Shown: positions 32,430 to 32,666 of the stretch, in pieces
How positions within the stretch are numbered: the stretch's first letter is position 1
Layout of the letters: each line of letters opens with the position of its first letter
DNA from: Conidiobolus incongruus B7586
Lineage: Eukaryota; Entomophthoromycota; Entomophthoromycetes; Entomophthorales; Conidiobolaceae
Length of the DNA: 32,666 nucleotides
Reading direction: 5' to 3'
NCBI GenBank assembly: GCA_000697335.1
Contig: JNEM01009181.1
Coordinates: forward strand, 1-32,666
The notes under the pieces: generated by a model
What the model saw: the letters and a program-made list of their open reading frames with translations, nothing else
What the model was told of the DNA's origin: nothing
The model's database searches: none
Position numbers and translations under genes: made by a program

Positions 32430-32666
32430 TCAGATTGAGGTGTCCTTATTAGGAGACGCTCTAATCTTTGAATGCTTCTCAGCGTAGGCATGATAGGCAT
32501 TGGTCTTTTTAACGCTATTATAGCGTTCCCAAGTAGCTTCATTTTTAGGGTATCCTTTCCATTGGACGAGGTATAGATCTTGGTTATAATAGCGTCTATG
32601 GCCGAGGATTTTATCGACGATGAAAGGATGATCTTGTTGATTACTTTGGGAAGGTGGTTTACGATA
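32430..32666 (-). CDS. Chromovirus polyprotein, integrase C-terminus with chromodomain (partial)
   Basis: The last 78 codons of the pol reading frame. They contain the chromodomain signature: IVDKILGHRR, then YLVQWKGYP, NEATWE and a closing helix (AYHAYAEKH). In chromoviruses this domain sits at the integrase C-terminus and directs insertion to marked chromatin by binding histone tails. The frame ends at the stop codon next to the purine tract. The upstream part is outside the window. Confidence 0.87.
   Translation of the reverse strand, partial: YRKPPSQSNQQDHPFIVDKILGHRRYYNQDLYLVQWKGYPKNEATWERYNSVKKTNAYHAYAEKHSKIRASPNKDTSI

Larger units (their letters stand above)
32219..32666 (-). mobile_element. 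Ty3/gypsy chromovirus LTR retrotransposon, 3' end (continues beyond window)
   Basis: The visible parts, in order on the minus strand, are the end of the integrase with a chromodomain (32666-32430), a purine tract (32430-32424) and an LTR (32423 to about 32219). The rest lies to the right, outside the window. The piece seen looks whole, and its codons are richer in G/C than the host's, which suggests a fairly young insertion. The LTR end nearest the Rua1-like relic sets the insertion site, at about 32218. Confidence 0.85.

Noticed and set aside
1-32666. CRISPR array, rRNA, or bacterial-type operon
   Set aside because: No direct repeats with regular spacers, no rRNA-like conserved blocks and no Shine-Dalgarno-led gene chains. 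The introns and domain content are fungal.

Overview
This looks like nuclear DNA of an early-diverging, very AT-rich fungus. The signs are a family of fungal Zn(II)2Cys6 regulators, a gene with six 53-61 bp GT...TAG introns, a chromodomain-type Ty3/gypsy element and a mariner relic. A Conidiobolus-like (Entomophthoromycotina) source would fit, but that placement is inference.

Positions 1-26338 hold one same-strand array of paralogous transcription-factor genes. It contains a 3' gene end cut by the window edge (1-507), four intact intronless genes of 583-592 codons (1664-3442, 6149-7909, 15205-16965, 20745-22496) and a decayed sixth copy (about 24620-26338). Each intact protein has an N-terminal six-cysteine zinc cluster, a basic linker, a central fungal-specific transcription-factor domain and a conserved C-terminal helical region. 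Spacers are 1.2-7.3 kb and strongly AT-rich. The longest spacer carries a decayed mariner-type DNA transposon with both terminal inverted repeats still visible (8410-9728), followed by about 5.5 kb with no recognisable gene.

Positions 27377-32218 are different in character. They hold SNF8/VPS22, an ESCRT-II subunit, in seven exons (+). Convergent to it is a gene for a secreted protein with Gly-Gln-Pro collagen-like repeats (-). Then come a tRNA-Asp(GTC) gene (+) and the remains of a gene with a Rua1-type C-terminal domain (-). The right edge (32219-32666) is the 3' end of a chromovirus: integrase C-terminus with chromodomain, purine tract and LTR, in the same orientation as the Rua1-like relic and beside its 5' side.

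The strongest candidate for something notable is the regulator array. The central block of the proteins is almost invariant while the codons encoding it have diverged heavily, so these are old copies under strong selection. One copy (15205-16965) has substitutions at otherwise invariant sites, and another is a pseudogene. Three unrelated relics (the sixth regulator copy, mariner and the Rua1-like gene) have stops at positions where Trp or Gln is expected, each explicable by one G:C to A:T change.
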